64,000 nucleotides of DNA, taken from contig NC_090254.1 of NCBI RefSeq assembly GCF_037325665.1, forward strand, positions 16,264,951-16,328,950. The letters are read 5' to 3'. Source of the stretch: Littorina saxatilis. Lineage: Eukaryota > Mollusca > Gastropoda > Littorinimorpha > Littorinidae. Under the pieces are notes generated by a model that saw nothing but the letters and a program-made list of their open reading frames with translations, was not told the origin of the DNA and searched no databases. Of this stretch, positions 22,666 through 35,084 are shown piece by piece (the first letter of the stretch is position 1; every line of letters begins with the position of its first letter). The position numbers were made by a program, and so were the translations under genes.

Positions 22666-24384
22666 TGAGAAAAAATGAAAAAATTAACATCTGATTTTTC
22701 TTTGGTGATTGTGTCTTTGGCTGTTTCCAGTTCTCTAACTTGTTGACTGGTATTCCATCTAGTCTTGTTGTTATTGATGATATTGTTTCATACAACTTTA
22801 CACATGAAGTGATGACAGGTATGGTTGAGGTTGCACATTCATGTTGTTGTTGATGTTGTTGTCCTCATATCATCATTATTGTTGTTTTGCTGGCTATGAC
22901 TTTGACAATCATTTTTTTTATTTTTAGAAATTTATATTTATGAATTTACATAAATTAATTTATGTTCTAAATATTTTTTGGAGAAAGACCAGAGCACAGC
23001 TAATTAAACAGCCCTAGCCACTCGCATTAACACAAATCATATGCACAACTTGCACGCATCATGCACACACCTTGTTCTCATCACCTGTTCAATACACATT
23101 CATGGGTGTTACTCTTCCGGCTTTTGCCGGATTTCCGGTTTTTGAAAAAATCTGAAGCCGGAAATTCTGGTTTTCCGGGTTTTCAAAAAAAAAAAAAAGA
23201 AAAAGCTTCGTTTCGCTAAGTTGAAATAACGAGCAGCGGTTCCGATCCGACTTTTGACACCGGTTTGCGTGCTTTCTCGGTTCGCTCCCTTGGATTTGCC
23301 GCCATCTTGCTTATTATGATTTGGTTTCGTCGGTGTCCAGAAACTTTCTTTCAAACTTGAGCATTTTGGACCCCTGCCTTTCAGGTTTTTTGATTTTTCC
23401 CAGTAACACCCATGCACATTCATAACACTTCAACATTGATGTTTTTGTCGCTGAAATTTATTTTCAGCGACTACTGATTTTGATAAAGCAAAAGCTCTAC
23501 CACAGTAAAATCATGCAGAGATGACAGATGTTCAGGTTGCACATTTCCATTGTCACTGATATTGTTGTCCTTGTTTTTGGGGATGTTGCTGTTGTTTTTG
23601 TCATTGTTGTTTTTGTTGTAACTGGCCACGACTGACCAAGATTTTTTGGACAGTGTTACATATGCAGAGATAAGAGATGTTGTAGAGGTTAAAGATTTCC
23701 CTTCTTGTTATTATTGCTGATGTTGCTATCAGAGTCATTGTTGTTTAACTGGCAAATATGAATGGGATTTTTGGGTACACATTTACTCAGGCAGAAATGA
23801 CAAACACTGCACATTTTCTTTCTCTCGTCTTTTTATTTTAAATATTTTTTCTTTTGTTTTGTTCTTTTTTTTAAAGGTACAGTCCTTCTTGTGTAAACAA
23901 TTTGGCTCATAATCTCACACCTGTTCAGGTTTTCACTACAGATAAGAACATTCTTCCACTGAGACACATAGTAAAATTGAACTGCCTGACTGTTTCCAGT
24001 AAAGAACGGTAATTTTCTTAGGAATTACTTTTGCGAATTGACACCAGTGTCACTTACAAAATGAATTCATCACAAAAGTTTTCACCCGGCACAGAAAGCA
24101 GCTGCACAGTTGAGTTTTGTTATATGCCCTAGTAACGGGACCGGGATGGTCTTATCCCAAGTCAAAGCCTAAACAGATCTAAGATTGTGACCGTACCCAA
24201 ATCGTTTTAACATGAAGGACTAGACTGAGCCTGTAATTTTTAAACTTGGTCCAAATGACTAGCCAAGCCACTTCAGCAGCATGACAAATTTTGACCGGCC
24301 ATGACATCTTCTGTGACATTGTCTCTGAAGCTGAGAAATACTCATGGAGATTTGCTCATAAAGGTATTCTTTGACTTGGTTTGC

Positions 24385-24790
24385 ATCTAAAAAACAACAT
24401 AGTTTGCATATATCTAAGAAACACCTTAGTTTGCATAGATCTAAGAAACACCTTAGTTTGCATCTAAGAAACACCTTAGTTTGCCATCTAAGAAACAACT
24501 TAGTTTGCATATATGATCTAAGAAACTACTTAGTTATCATCTAAGGAACATTTTAGTTTGGGTTTGGATCTAATAAACAACTTAGTTTGCATAGATCTAA
24601 GAAACAGCTTAGTTTGCATCTAAGAAACAGCTTAGTTTGCCATTTAAGAAACAACTTAGTTTGCATCTAAGAGATATCTTGTTGGATCTTAGAAACAACT
24701 TAGTTTGCATCTAAGAGATATCTTGTTGGATCTTAGAAACAACTTAGTTTGCATAGATCTAAGAAAGACCTTAGTTTGCATCAAAGAAAC
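24385..24790. repeat. Minisatellite of a ~20-25-bp unit (TCTAAGAAACAACTTAGTTTGCA)
   Basis: About 16 imperfect copies of ATCTAAGAAACAACTTAG TTTGCAT, with variants in which AACA changes to ACCT or GCTT. The unit itself is partly self-complementary (CTAAG...CTTAG). It lies 4 kb downstream of the transporter stop; the stretch 24800-25550 holds no supported gene. Confidence 0.85.
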
Positions 24791-25558
24791 AAAGGGACAT
24801 AAGCGCTCCTAACATAGAGGACAAGGCTGTAGAACTAAAGTAAGTGAGGGTGCAGAACAATCTCGGCATTATTGAAATGAACAAGCGACTTTCATCCTCA
24901 TCTTAAAAAAAATAAGTATTTTAGTTTGCATCTATTTTGTTAAGCAGCGACTTAAGTGTATGTATGTGTGTGTCTTAAGTAAACTACTGGAATAATTTTT
25001 TTTTAAAGACAATCATAAAACCAGTCATGCATTGTTGGTGTTGTTACTTACAGAATACAGAATCTTTAATTGCCCAAGGTTGGGAATTTGTGATGACATT
25101 GCGGTTAAGAAACATTTCAAGCTTACTTAAGCTTGCATACATATTGATATGATTTTTGTTTAAGAAAATGTTTTAATGCTGCAGTATTCTGTGCATGAAG
25201 CATCCATGTCACTTTTCTAGTCATGATAAGAAAATGATCAAAATTCTGAATGATTTTACAAGCAGCAGGTTTCTTTCATGGATATGTTTTTGCTGGTTTA
25301 ATATTACTTTTTTTCCAACCCAGTACAAGACAGAAACTCTGTGTTCTTGCACACCTGAAGTGATATTGATTTGCCAAACGTTTGACTACTATGTTAGATT
25401 GTTTGTGAACATTTTGTTTTCATTGTAAAAGTATTGTTGCAAGTGCCTTGATTTTTTTTCAATTTCACCTCTTCGCTACTTTTTTCTCATGTTGTGTGTA
25501 AATAAATAATATATGGTGCCATCTAAAATCAAATGCTTCTGCAGTACATGTATCTGAT

Positions 25559-25806
25559 TTAACCCTTAGGCTGGTTGTCGCGACATATGTTGCGCTACTT
25601 TACGTATACTGTCACCTGGTTGTCATGTCACCTGGTTGTCACAACATATGTCGCGCTACTGGCTCAGTCTGTTTGGTCGGTTCCGATTACCTCCCATGGC
25701 TGCGAAAACCTATATGACCGTTTTTTGTTATTTTTCTCTATGTTATTGTTAATTCACCAGTGGCTATGTAACATGTGTTACAGAATTGCACCAGTGTAAG
25801 GGTTAA
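25559..25806. mobile_element. TTAA-flanked MITE, family T3
   Basis: A 248-bp element beginning TTAACCCTTAGGCTGG and ending CCAGTGTAAGGGTTAA, with ends inverted. Inside, a ~25-bp stretch with GGTTGTCACAACATATGTCG CGCTAC is repeated. No ORF supported. Confidence 0.75.
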
Positions 25807-25929
25807 TCAAGTTTTTGTGTATACAGTTTTGTGGAGGGTAATCAGTTTGGCCCTAGTCTTTTGACCCATGCTTCTCAAGATTCTAGTTTTAGACAGTTAT
25901 GGTCATACATTTTTACTACAATTACAAAC

Positions 25930-26245
25930 CGCAACACGGTGGCCCAGTGGTAAGGCATCCGCCCAGTGAGCGGGAGGTCGTGGGTTCGAACCCCGGCCGG
26001 GTCATACCTAAGACTTTAAAATTGGCAATCTAGTGGCTGCTCCGCCTGGCCTCTGGCATTATGGGGTTAGTGCTAGGACTGGTTGGTCCGGTGTCAGAAT
26101 AATGTGACTGGGTGAGACATGAAGCCTGTGCTGCGACTTCTGTCTTGTGTGTGGCGCACGTTAAATGTCAAAGCAGCACCGCCCTGATATGACCCTTCGT
26201 GGTCAGCTGGGCGTTAAGCAAATAAAATTAAAAAAAATAAAAAAA
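25930..26245 (+). mobile_element. SINE family D, copy 1
   Basis: The tRNA-like head is CGGTGGCCCAGTGGTAAGGC with B box GGGTTCGAACCCC. The body has TCTAGTGGCTGCTCCGCCTG and the 3' end GTGGTCAGCTGGGCGTTAAG with an A-rich tail. Copies: 26979-27275 (+) and 46573-46880 (-). The stretch 26250-26978 has a GC-rich, partly self-complementary block at 26344-26684 (CCCTGTTT near both ends) and a TG tract. Confidence 0.85.
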
Positions 26246-26978
26246 ACTACAATGACATCAACAGCCCAGATTCTATGAGGCTGTATTATTGTTTTCAGTT
26301 TGATATTATAAATTACAGTATTTGTCATTTTTTTGCTGACCTGTCCCCTGTTTCTTTAACGCAAGAACAAGCGAGTGAAGCGAGGAAGCGGCGTTTCTTG
26401 GGCAAATCTCGCCGCGAGGAAAGCTAGAATTTGGCAAGAGGAAGCGAGAATGCCTTGGAAATGGCCGCCGCACTGCTGCATTTCCGATTGGCTGTTCATG
26501 GCCGTTTACCGACCAGTGCAGACGACCTTTTCGATGTCAACCAATGGTGTTTCATTCTTGTGTAGCTAGCCATTAAACTGTTTCATATTCACTCTGGCTG
26601 TCTTGCTTAGCGAGAGGCTAGCTGCAAGCCATTCTCGCGGCAAAGAAACGGATGACTGTTTCATCTTAAACAGGGCACATTAATAGTCATGTACAGGATT
26701 ACCTAAGTGCCTGAGTGTATGTATGTGTGCACTGCATGTTTATAGCTGCATGTTGGTGTGTGTGTGTATATGAGAGATTGCAAGTGTGTGTGTGTATTTA
26801 TATGGAAGAAACATGATTTTATGGAACAACACACTATATTCAGCTTAATATTGCATTCCAGCTTAAGAAACCATGTCTTGTTCTGGAATGTGGAAGGGTG
26901 AACCTTGGGGCAATGGAGGTACCCATGCCATATTACCACCATTGTATTCCAACAACAAAATCCATGCTGAAATTCACC

Positions 26979-27275
26979 GGCACAGTTGGCCTAGTGGTAA
27001 GGCGTCCGCCCCGTGATCGGGAGGTCGTGGGTTCGAACCCCGGCCGGGTCATACCTAAGACTTTAAAATTGGCAATCTAGTGGCTGCTCCGCCTGGCGTC
27101 TGGCATTATGGGGTTAGTGCTAGGACTGGCTGGTCCGGTGTCAGAATAATGTGACTGGGTGAGACATGAAGCCTGTGCTGTGACTTCTGTCTTGTGTGTG
27201 GCGCACGTTATATGTCAAAGCAGCACCGCCCTGATATGGCCCTTCGTGGTCGGCTGGGCGTTAAGCAAAAACAAA
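26979..27275 (+). mobile_element. SINE family D, copy 2
   Basis: CACAGTTGGCCTAGTGGTAA GGC head, GGGTTCGAACCCC B box, and the same body as copy 1 with a shorter A-rich tail. High similarity to copy 1 over the whole body. Confidence 0.85.
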
Positions 27276-27429
27276 CAATGCTGAAATTCACAAGTGTGTT
27301 GTTTGTCATATTAGCACAGCATTTGTTGTCTGCTGTTTATTGTCTCGAACCTGTGATTCCAAATCTTTCTATCAGGATCTTTTACAATATTGTGTATATA
27401 CAGAGTGCTTGAATAAACTTTGATTCCAA

Positions 27430-29560
27430 GTAAAAAGTGTTTCTGTTACACGACACTTGAGATTGCCACAAGTTCTCAAACGTCGTATAGTTGTGTTCTT
27501 TTATTCTACGTCGCCCGTCTTCGCAGCAACAGAAAACAACTCGTCAAATTGAGTTTGAGGATTTATTCAGCATTCAATACATACAACTGCACAACGTAGC
27601 AGAACTCAAATAGAAGCTTTTTTTACATACAAATCGCGCTGGCATATATAGTAAATACTCAATCTCGAGAATATTCCAGACCGAACATGATACAACTACA
27701 TTATACGAGCCGTGCATGGACTAAACTAGCGACATTCTCTATGACGTACATCAAAAGCGCCGACGCACTTAATCCGAACGAACGCCACGAACTCACGACT
27801 CACGTGGTAAACAACTTGTTTTGACAGGACTAGAAAGTTCACCTGCATTCTCGTCCAAGCATAAATATTGTGTTTACAAAATATAATTATATCGGTACTT
27901 TCCCACAAAGTACAAATAAGTCAACTACATGTATGCAACACACAAAACTGAACCAAAGCTCAGCAACGGTAGCGTTTCATAACAGTTTCCCTTGCACTTT
28001 TTTTTCTGATGCCGTCTGCTTCAACCCATTTGTGTTGATACTAACTTTATTTTGTGAATACATGTACCTCATTTCATCCTGAAACTGTCCTTTCTCAGTC
28101 TTTCCTCATGTTCTGAGTTTTTGTTTGCGTCCCACCTCTCCCCTCCTTTAATCAAAATTCAAATTATTCTATCTTTGCACTTGTGTTCTTTTAATGTTGT
28201 TTGTTTGAATGCGTTTTCATTGTGAATTATTCGGTCAAAGATACTGAAGAAAAGCATCACAATTATATGTGAACAGCTCAGATCATGGGTAATTTTAACA
28301 CCTTCACATTTAAATGCTTATTTTATAGCCATCCATTGAATTGAGAAGAAAACAAAGCATACTAAACTGCTAAGCATGAATCAAACAATAAGAAAATAAA
28401 AAGAACCAACAGCATCGTTTTGTATGTGTGGGTAGTAAACACGTTTTATTTACAAAACACGGCGGAAAATGGCGACAAATTTGTTGCACAGCGACAGGTC
28501 ACTTTCTTCAACCAAGGCCAGTACTTTCATACATGACAAAGAAAAGCAAATATGGCCTGAATAATAAAGTTATAGTGTTCCTTTGCGTGTCTTTTAACAC
28601 CTTCACATTTAAATGCTTATTTTATAGCCATCCATTGAATTGAGAAGACTGAAACCAGAGACATACATATGTCTCTGCTGAAACAAAGCATACTAAACTG
28701 CTAAGCATGAATCAAACAATAAGAAAATAGAAATAACCAGGTCACTTTCTTCAACCAAGGCCAGTACTTTCATACATGACAAAGGAAAGCAAATATGGCC
28801 TGAATAATAAAGTTATAGTGTTCCTTTGCGTGTCTGAGTGATAAACTGTTTTAACCAACTATCTTCTGAAACGTAATTGCACTCAGCAGATTTGTCTTCC
28901 GCTCATAACTTTCGTGTCACACGGTCTTTGCGACAAACAGATAGATCGCATTCTCGCAGAAAATCATTGACAACACAGACCAGTCATTTTTAGCATTGCA
29001 TTTGGGAAGGGCTACTATCATAGTGTGTTTTAAGAAAGAAAAACATTACAGTATCGGCAGAACACGACCAAATGAGTTTTCGTGTCACAGCGTTATGGGC
29101 GTGAGATTGTTTAGACTTTTTGTTCTCACACTGTAGCAAAATCATTGACAACACAGACAAGTCAGTTTTAGCATAGACATTGGGAAAGGCTACTATTATA
29201 GTGTGTTTTAGGAAAGAAAAACATTATAGTATCGGCAGAACACGACCAAATCATGACAAATGAGTTTGCGTTTTGGGCGTTATGGGCGTTTTTTCACACT
29301 GCAGATCATATCTCAAAAACTACGGAGTGGATCTTTATGAAATTTGATATGGATATTTTTCACTGGATTTTCTCATAGAAGGTTTTTCCGTTTATTGATA
29401 GGACAGTTTGATGACGTCATATTTTACCGTTTGCCAAAAGGTCGAGGCAGCACTTTCACAGTTACAGTTTTTCATCAATTTGATCGAATTTCTTATCACA
29501 CAATCTCAGATCTAGGCCGGATTATGGGATTGCATTTCAGTTTGGTCACTTAAAGTTTTG
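27430..29560. other. Intergenic stretch with two local tandem duplications
   Basis: No gene supported. A block with AAATGCTTATTTTATAGCCA and AAACAATAAGAAAATA occurs at 28306-28400 and again at 28603-28728. A second block with CAACCAAGGCCAGTACTTTC occurs at 28508-28592 and 28752-28836, so a unit of about 250-300 bp was duplicated. A further pair (GACAACACAGACCAGTCA..., GAAAAACATTACAGTATCGG CAGAACACGACCAAAT) is at 28968-29103 and 29145-29285. Confidence 0.7.
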
Positions 29561-30609
29561 TTATTGAAATGTTTGTTCGAAATATGTCATTTTTTCAAAT
29601 TTTTAAAAACTATTATTTGAAAAAAAAAATTTATATTGGTGTATTTCCTATTGCGTCCTGTATCTAAAACTATATAGTTTTGTTGTTTTGTATTGATAAT
29701 TATGCTTAAAAATGAAGAAAACCGATAAATAACCACTATCTTTATTTATGAAAAAAGACACTTAAAAACAACTTCCATCTATTCCTTACCATTTTCTGAT
29801 TCCAAATATATATAGTTTCATGGTGTTTGACGTTGAAAATAGGCTAAAACTTAACAAACTCGGATCGTTGAATGGAATATACTTCCAAGCTCCGTGCAGC
29901 TGACAACATGATAAAAACACGTCATTTCAAGTGTGGAACACGCTCATGACGTCATACTGAAAGGTGATGAATTATGGCTTCACCTTGCGATGTTTCATTT
30001 CAAACATGGTAACATTTTTAAAGGGGTTTCTTTCTCAGATTTCTGTTTGCCCTCTGTCTGTCTCTCTATGTCTCCGTCTGTCTGACTGATTCAATTAAAT
30101 GTGTAATTACTTAGTTTTGCAAAAGTCAAACTAAGTAGGATATACCTAATTGATTCAGGTCTCTAAATTCTTATTGTAAAATTGTGAGTTTTATTCAAAA
30201 CAAATTTAATTTAACTCAATAATGGGGCATGCTGTGATGAGTAGAAGAATCATGGTGTGCTTACGAGCAGAAAAACCCCATCAAAGTCAAGAATCGTGTT
30301 TTTCTTTTTCTATTTTCACCTTGTAGCTTCATACAGACACCGACTAAGCAACAGTGTAGTTCCACTTCCAGTGCAATATCTTGTACTTTAATTTTGACCA
30401 TCTGTGTAACACTTTATTGACCCATGATCTGAGCTGTTCACATATGTTATAGATCGATGTAATAAGAAACAAGAGAGTGAGAACGAGAGTCACATACAAA
30501 CGCACACAGAAAGTCACATACGTACAAACACAAACGCACGCGCGCATGCACACACCACTCACACATACGAGCGTACACACATACACATGCCTACACACCG
30601 CGCACACAC

Positions 30610-30660
<51 letters not shown>
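29560..30660. other. AT-rich stretch ending in a (CA)n microsatellite
   Basis: 29560-30470 shows nothing I can name. 30500-30661 is a CA/CG tract ending in a pure (CA)n run of about 50 bp (30612-30661). Confidence 0.7.
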
Positions 30661-30664
<4 letters not shown>

Positions 30665-30979
30665 AAAGTAACTTTTACAGATCAGGCGATTACAAGCTCT
30701 TTGATCTTACAGAACCTAGTTAATCAACACCTACCAATCGATTAGAAAGCTAACCTTTCACAACAACTTCTTCTGTTTTATAACGTGTGCTGCTGCGCTG
30801 GTCTTTGTTTCTTCCTTGTAAGAATGAAGACGCTGTCAGCAGCCTCCTTTTCTAAGAGATTCCTTGTAAGAATGAAGACGCTGTCAGCAGCCTCCTTTTC
30901 TAAGATATTCTCCAGTTTCTGAGCCATCGCCTCGGAGTCCAAAAGTGTCTCTCTGTCCTCGGCGTAGAACGGCTGAATA

Positions 30980-31290
30980 TCATTGCGCTAACGTCTTGCT
31001 TCTCCTTTTCATTGCCTTGAAGTTTTCTCGCCATTTGCTAGGTTTCCTTGCAACTTGCCCGCTTGGGGCAACCTCGGTGCACAAATCGTCAGTTCCTCTG
31101 AGGTCTGTGGCCCCACATTTCACTGCAGCCTCTAGCAGGAACAGAAGCCCTAGCTGCAATATGGTTGCAGGAATCTGACATTCCAGCAGCACAGATGTGC
31201 CATCTCGATTTCACCACAGAGCTTTGATTCTTCTCCGAAATCATCACCAATAACCTGTAGGGTTGTTCCTGATACGTACTCACAGGTTGG
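30980..31290 (-). pseudogene. SWIM-type zinc-finger protein fragment, frameshifted
   Basis: The minus strand reads LLVMISEKNQSSVVKSRWHI CAAGMSDSCNHIAA. After a change of frame it reads LLFLLEAAVKCGATDLRGTD DLCTE, then SKWRENF, ending at 30980. The AG.SDSCNHIAALLF..EAAV...T pattern is the second half of a SWIM finger (C-x-C...C-x-H) and its following helix, as found in the SWIM proteins that are amplified in many invertebrate genomes. The first C-x-C is degenerate (H-I-C) and a single frameshift falls just after HIAA, so this is a relic. A ~60-bp direct duplication (GAATGAAGACGCTGTCAGCA) lies beside it at 30816-30905. Confidence 0.55.
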
Positions 31291-31309
31291 CAGGTATGAT
31301 TATGTACAA

Positions 31310-31647
31310 CATACAAAATTGCAACCGAATTTTTCTTATCCCGAGGTTTTTTTTAAAGAAAAAGAATGCCTTAAGGGTGGAAAATGTTTGTTCTTATAAA
31401 CGATGTTCCTTATATCCGACTTTCTTATAAGTCGGTTTACTGCATTTTTTAGTCTTCTCTCTTTCTGTATGCGCGATGCGTGGGTGCACTTGGGTACATG
31501 TATATAACTTTGTCTCACTTTGTAACACACACACACACACACGTGCGCATGTACATATGAGCACACAAACACAACGTTTGATACAAGAAATTTAATGAAG
31601 AGAAATCGACATGAAAAAACTGACGAGGAAGCTGAGCAGAGAGAGGG

Positions 31648-31735
<88 letters not shown>

Positions 31736-32650
31736 GGCTTCTTGGCGAATACAAGATCAAGCTGACTGTTGACGGTGAAGCTTATCCGGATCATGCAGTG
31801 TTCGACGATGGGTGGCTGTCTGAAGAGACTGGCAGGTTTTCCTGGCCCAGCTTGTGCTTCAGCGACATTTCAGATTATTTGCTAGAGGAAGTAGATAGTT
31901 TGGTCCGGAAAATATGTAATGCAAATGGTGGCCGTTATTATTATTTTCTGACGTCTCTTGACGGGAAGACGTAGGCCTCCTCACCCATATAGACTGTTAC
32001 TGCAGCACATAAGGGAACTTATGCGATGCAAATTTTCAAGCTGGGAGCATTTAGTTGCACAAATTATGTACCCACATGGATACAATTAATTACTACCTGC
32101 TTTCATGAGTTATTCTCAACATTTTCACCTCGTTATAATACTGAAATTGCGGCCTGGTATCAAAAGAAAGCTTGATAACTAGAAATGCAACGCCGGTATC
32201 AAAATCAAGAAAACTCAGTGGTCGAGGAACGAAGCCACACGAAGCATTTGAAAACGAATATGTAAAAATGGCTGGTTCCTGCATGTGTGAGAAAGGAAAC
32301 AAAATGTAATCGGTCCCGAATAGCCAAATTGGTGGAAGGGAAATATCACATGAACAACATCAACCTTTTTCAGTGAAGAGGTGTCTGGTTGGTTATTATT
32401 TTTAATTTTTAATTCTTATGAGGATAGTGTGTTTCAGTGTATGTGAAGTCCAGCATCTTGAGACGTGATGCGCCAGGTACTGACAGACAGGTTGGCAGAC
32501 CAAGTATGATCATTTATAACAGACTTTCTTGCAACCGAATTTTTCTTATCCGGAGATTTTTTAAGGAAAAAGATCGCCTTCAGCATGGACAATGTTCTTT
32601 CTTATGAACGATGTTCATTACATCCGACTTTCTTAGAAGTGTTTATTACC
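31310..32650. repeat. Duplicated short repeat (CAACCGAATTTTTCTTATCC)
   Basis: A ~110-bp block with CAACCGAATTTTTCTTATCC and CATCCGACTTTCTTA-type ends occurs at 31321-31436 and 32530-32640. The latter half also contains inverted AACGATGTTC. The stretch 32000-32530 holds nothing recognised. Confidence 0.6.
31636..31974 (+). pseudogene. Coding relic without a start codon, after a (GA)n tract
   Basis: An open frame of 112 codons starts inside a (GA)n run (31636-31733) and reads LLGEYKIKLTVDGEAYPDHA, then VFDDGWLSEETGRFSWPSLC, then FSDISDYLLEEVDS, ending TAG at 31972. The codon use and the WP.L.F.DI.DYL pattern look like protein, similar from memory to the N-terminal region of the SWIM/YqaJ-type invertebrate proteins whose SWIM part lies inverted at 30980-31290. 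No ATG and no convincing acceptor are seen; the GA tract has replaced the upstream part. Family assignment is tentative. Confidence 0.45.
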
Positions 32651-33340
32651 AATTCAGTGCCCCATATGGCTTTTTGACCAATCAGGACGGATTCTATGTG
32701 ACCCTCTAAATGTTATAACGTTCGGGCAGGGACCCTTTTTGTTTATCACGCTAAAAATTAACAAGACAAAGTAAAAATGTAATTCAACAATATCAGCGTG
32801 ATTTATTCTAAAGAATGACACTTCAAATGCTGTCAGGTAATACTCTCTTTATCTAAAAAAAATACCGAAAAGCGAGTTTTGTCGGTGGGTGCGTAACGGA
32901 ACAGCAAGGCACCGCCCATCGTATGTGTGCAATGCCGACCGCTCACTTGAAATCTAAATGATCAAAGTTCGGAAAAATCAAGTGAAATTGCGCCACTCGC
33001 TTCACATCATAGTCAAATGTATCTTTACGTCATTTCCCATCCGTCTGGAGTCGGTTCTAAATCTGTCGCTCTCTGTTCAACGAGAAAAAGCGAAGCAACC
33101 GAAACGCATGTTCAACATGGTTTATCTTGTGAGATTGTTGTGTGTCAAAGGCATTTGACCTGTGAATATTCATCACGTCAGGTGTGTTACTCTGATTGGC
33201 TGACTCAGGCCACGAGAATTCTTTGACTGACAGGCATAATCAGGTAGAAGCGCTCAAGTTCCCATTGCGGCTGTTCTGTCTAATTCGTGGGGTTGCTTCG
33301 AAATTTCTTTTGGTCGAATTAAACGGTAATAAAACCGTTA
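32650..33340. other. No gene or repeat recognised
   Basis: Mixed-composition sequence without supported frames, splice pairs or repeats known from the rest of the window. Confidence 0.5.
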
Positions 33341-34002
33341 TTTCTAATATGCTGACTGTTAGCAAATGATAACAGACATGTCTCACAAACGATATCAGCA
33401 TTCGCCTATTCTTCCTCCGAAAACGGCGTATGGCTGCCTAAATGGCGGGGTAAAAAACGGTCATACACGTAAAATTCCACTCGTGCAAAAAACACGAGTG
33501 TACGTGGGAGTTTCAGCCCACGAACGCAGAAGAAGCATTCGCATAAAAGGCTCATGCTTGATATCTTTTTTCTCGACATGTTTTGTTTTCCAGTCCATCA
33601 GTAGGCTACATGTAGTGTATTTGTTGTTTTAGTGATAATGTGATAATGTATATAAACATCTAGGGCTGTTTTCAGTATTGTTGATAACATATGTTCTGTT
33701 TGATTAAGGGTATTCAGCTGGTATTTCCTTGTTTTCACCACCTATTTTATTCATGTTTTTATTACTTAGTTAGTGGAAGAATCTTTTGTAATGTATGTTT
33801 GATGGTGTATGCTTTTAATTAAGCGTTGCTGACTATGAATGTAGATGTAAATGCTTGTATAACTGTGTTTTAATTTTAAATGTGTCAAGCGCAAAGAGCA
33901 TAATTGTAAAGTTATGATGCTGCGCTATATAAATGCTCATTTATTATTATTTATTATGTCTTGTTATCATTTGCTAACAGTCAGCATGTTAGAAATAACT
34001 CA
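33341..34002. mobile_element. Element with 38-bp inverted ends (GTTATTTCTAA), holding a SINE piece and a LINE-like tail
   Basis: The left end GTTATTTCTAATATGCTGAC and TGTTAGCAAATGATAACA return inverted at 33964-34002 with one or two mismatches. Between them lie a 5'-truncated SINE A (33406-33533, target duplication AGCATTCGC) and a ~400-bp stretch ending GCGCTATATAAATGCTCATT with (ATT)n. That ending is typical of the 3' end of a LINE or its SINE. Confidence 0.6.
33406..33533 (+). mobile_element. 5'-truncated SINE A
   Basis: Only the last ~125 bp of the family, from CCTCCGAAAACGGCGTATGG to GAACGCAGAAG, flanked by AGCATTCGC on both sides. Truncated at the same point as the copies at 36514-36638 and 59063-59179. 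Confidence 0.85.
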
Positions 34003-34009
34003 TAATAAC

Positions 34010-34200
34010 ACTTTTCGTCTTCTCTCTTTCTGCATGCGCGGGTACACTTGCGTATATAGTAACTTTGTCTCAGTTTAGAACACGCACGCACACACACACA
34101 CACGCGCGCATGTACATACGCTCACAAACACAAAGTTTGATACAAGAAGTTTAATGAACAGAAATCGATGTCATGAGAAAATAAAATCTTATGTTAACTC
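34010..34200. repeat. Segment duplicated from 31445-31615
   Basis: AGTCTTCTCTCTTTCTG, ATGCGCG, ACTTTGTCTCA, a CA/CG tract, GCGCATGTACATA and TTGATACAAGAAGTTTAATG follow in the same order at both places, 2.5 kb apart. Diverged; both carry a CA microsatellite. Confidence 0.65.
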
Positions 34201-34321
34201 AAATGTTAGATAGATTTCAAGTTGAATCATGTCAGAACTAATATTCGTAGAAGAAAATAATGCTACGACAGACAGATTTTCTTTCGATAATTTGGTTAAA
34301 AAAAATAATAGCTTGACTTAC

Positions 34322-34590
34322 TTGGAGAACCGGTGTCACGAACTGATACCTCTGCTGAACAATCCTTCTCATTGCGGTCAATGCGCATGCGCCAATCATT
34401 GGACTTAAAAAATGCGACCCTTTGACCGAACGGCGAACCATGGGTTAGGGTTAGGGTTAGGATTAGGGTAAGGGTTAGGGTAAAGGTTAGGGTTAGGTTG
34501 TTCACGACCTGATTAATCTCCCCATGTTAGCGCATGCGCATTGAGAAGGATTGTTCAGGCAGAGTTTTCAGTTCGTGACACCGGGGAAAG
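34322..34590. mobile_element. Palindromic element with telomere-like (TTAGGG)n core
   Basis: Left arm: GGAGAACCGGTGTCACGAAC, TGAACAATCCTTCTCATTG, CGCATGCGC. Right arm: the same blocks inverted, ending GTTCGTGACACCGG. In the loop, 34441-34498 is a run of about nine TTAGGG units with a few variants (GGATTAGGG, GGGTAAGGG). The arms match over ~70 bp. No ORF. Confidence 0.75.
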
Positions 34591-35084
34591 GAAAGTTACA
34601 ACCCAGGGCCTGAATCTTATTGCATGCCCTAATTCCGAGAAAGTATCATAAATTTCTCAAAGCTTTTCGAAAAGAGTGTTATTTCAATATTTTCTTAAAC
34701 TTTACCTTAATTTAGAAATTCTGTATCCGTTGATGTTATACATTTTAGTTTTTTAGGTCGCTGGTCAAATATTGTTGTAGCGAAACCAAAATTCACGTAA
34801 AATAATCATACTTTACTTCTTGTAATTCATTCAACTACAACTAAAAACAAAAACGAACAAAAAAATCCCCCAAACAAGAAGATGAAAAAAGAAACACAGG
34901 CCACCAAACCTATTGTTTGTATGTGGTTTGGGCACAATCTGCAAAGGACGCGTACTGCCGTTTGTCCAAGGGTGTATCTAAATACAATCCCAGTTTCTTT
35001 TAGTGCATTCTTTGTTTTAACCATCACTGAATACAACCAATCAACCTTTGTGTTATCTATCACTGAATCAATCCAATCAATCAA

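Noticed and set aside
26344-26684. MITE with CCCTGTTT ends
   Set aside because: Only about 8-10 bp of the ends are inverted and no second copy or target duplication is visible.
31336-31794. Ser-Leu repeat minus-strand frames
   Set aside because: Translation of the (GA)n tract.
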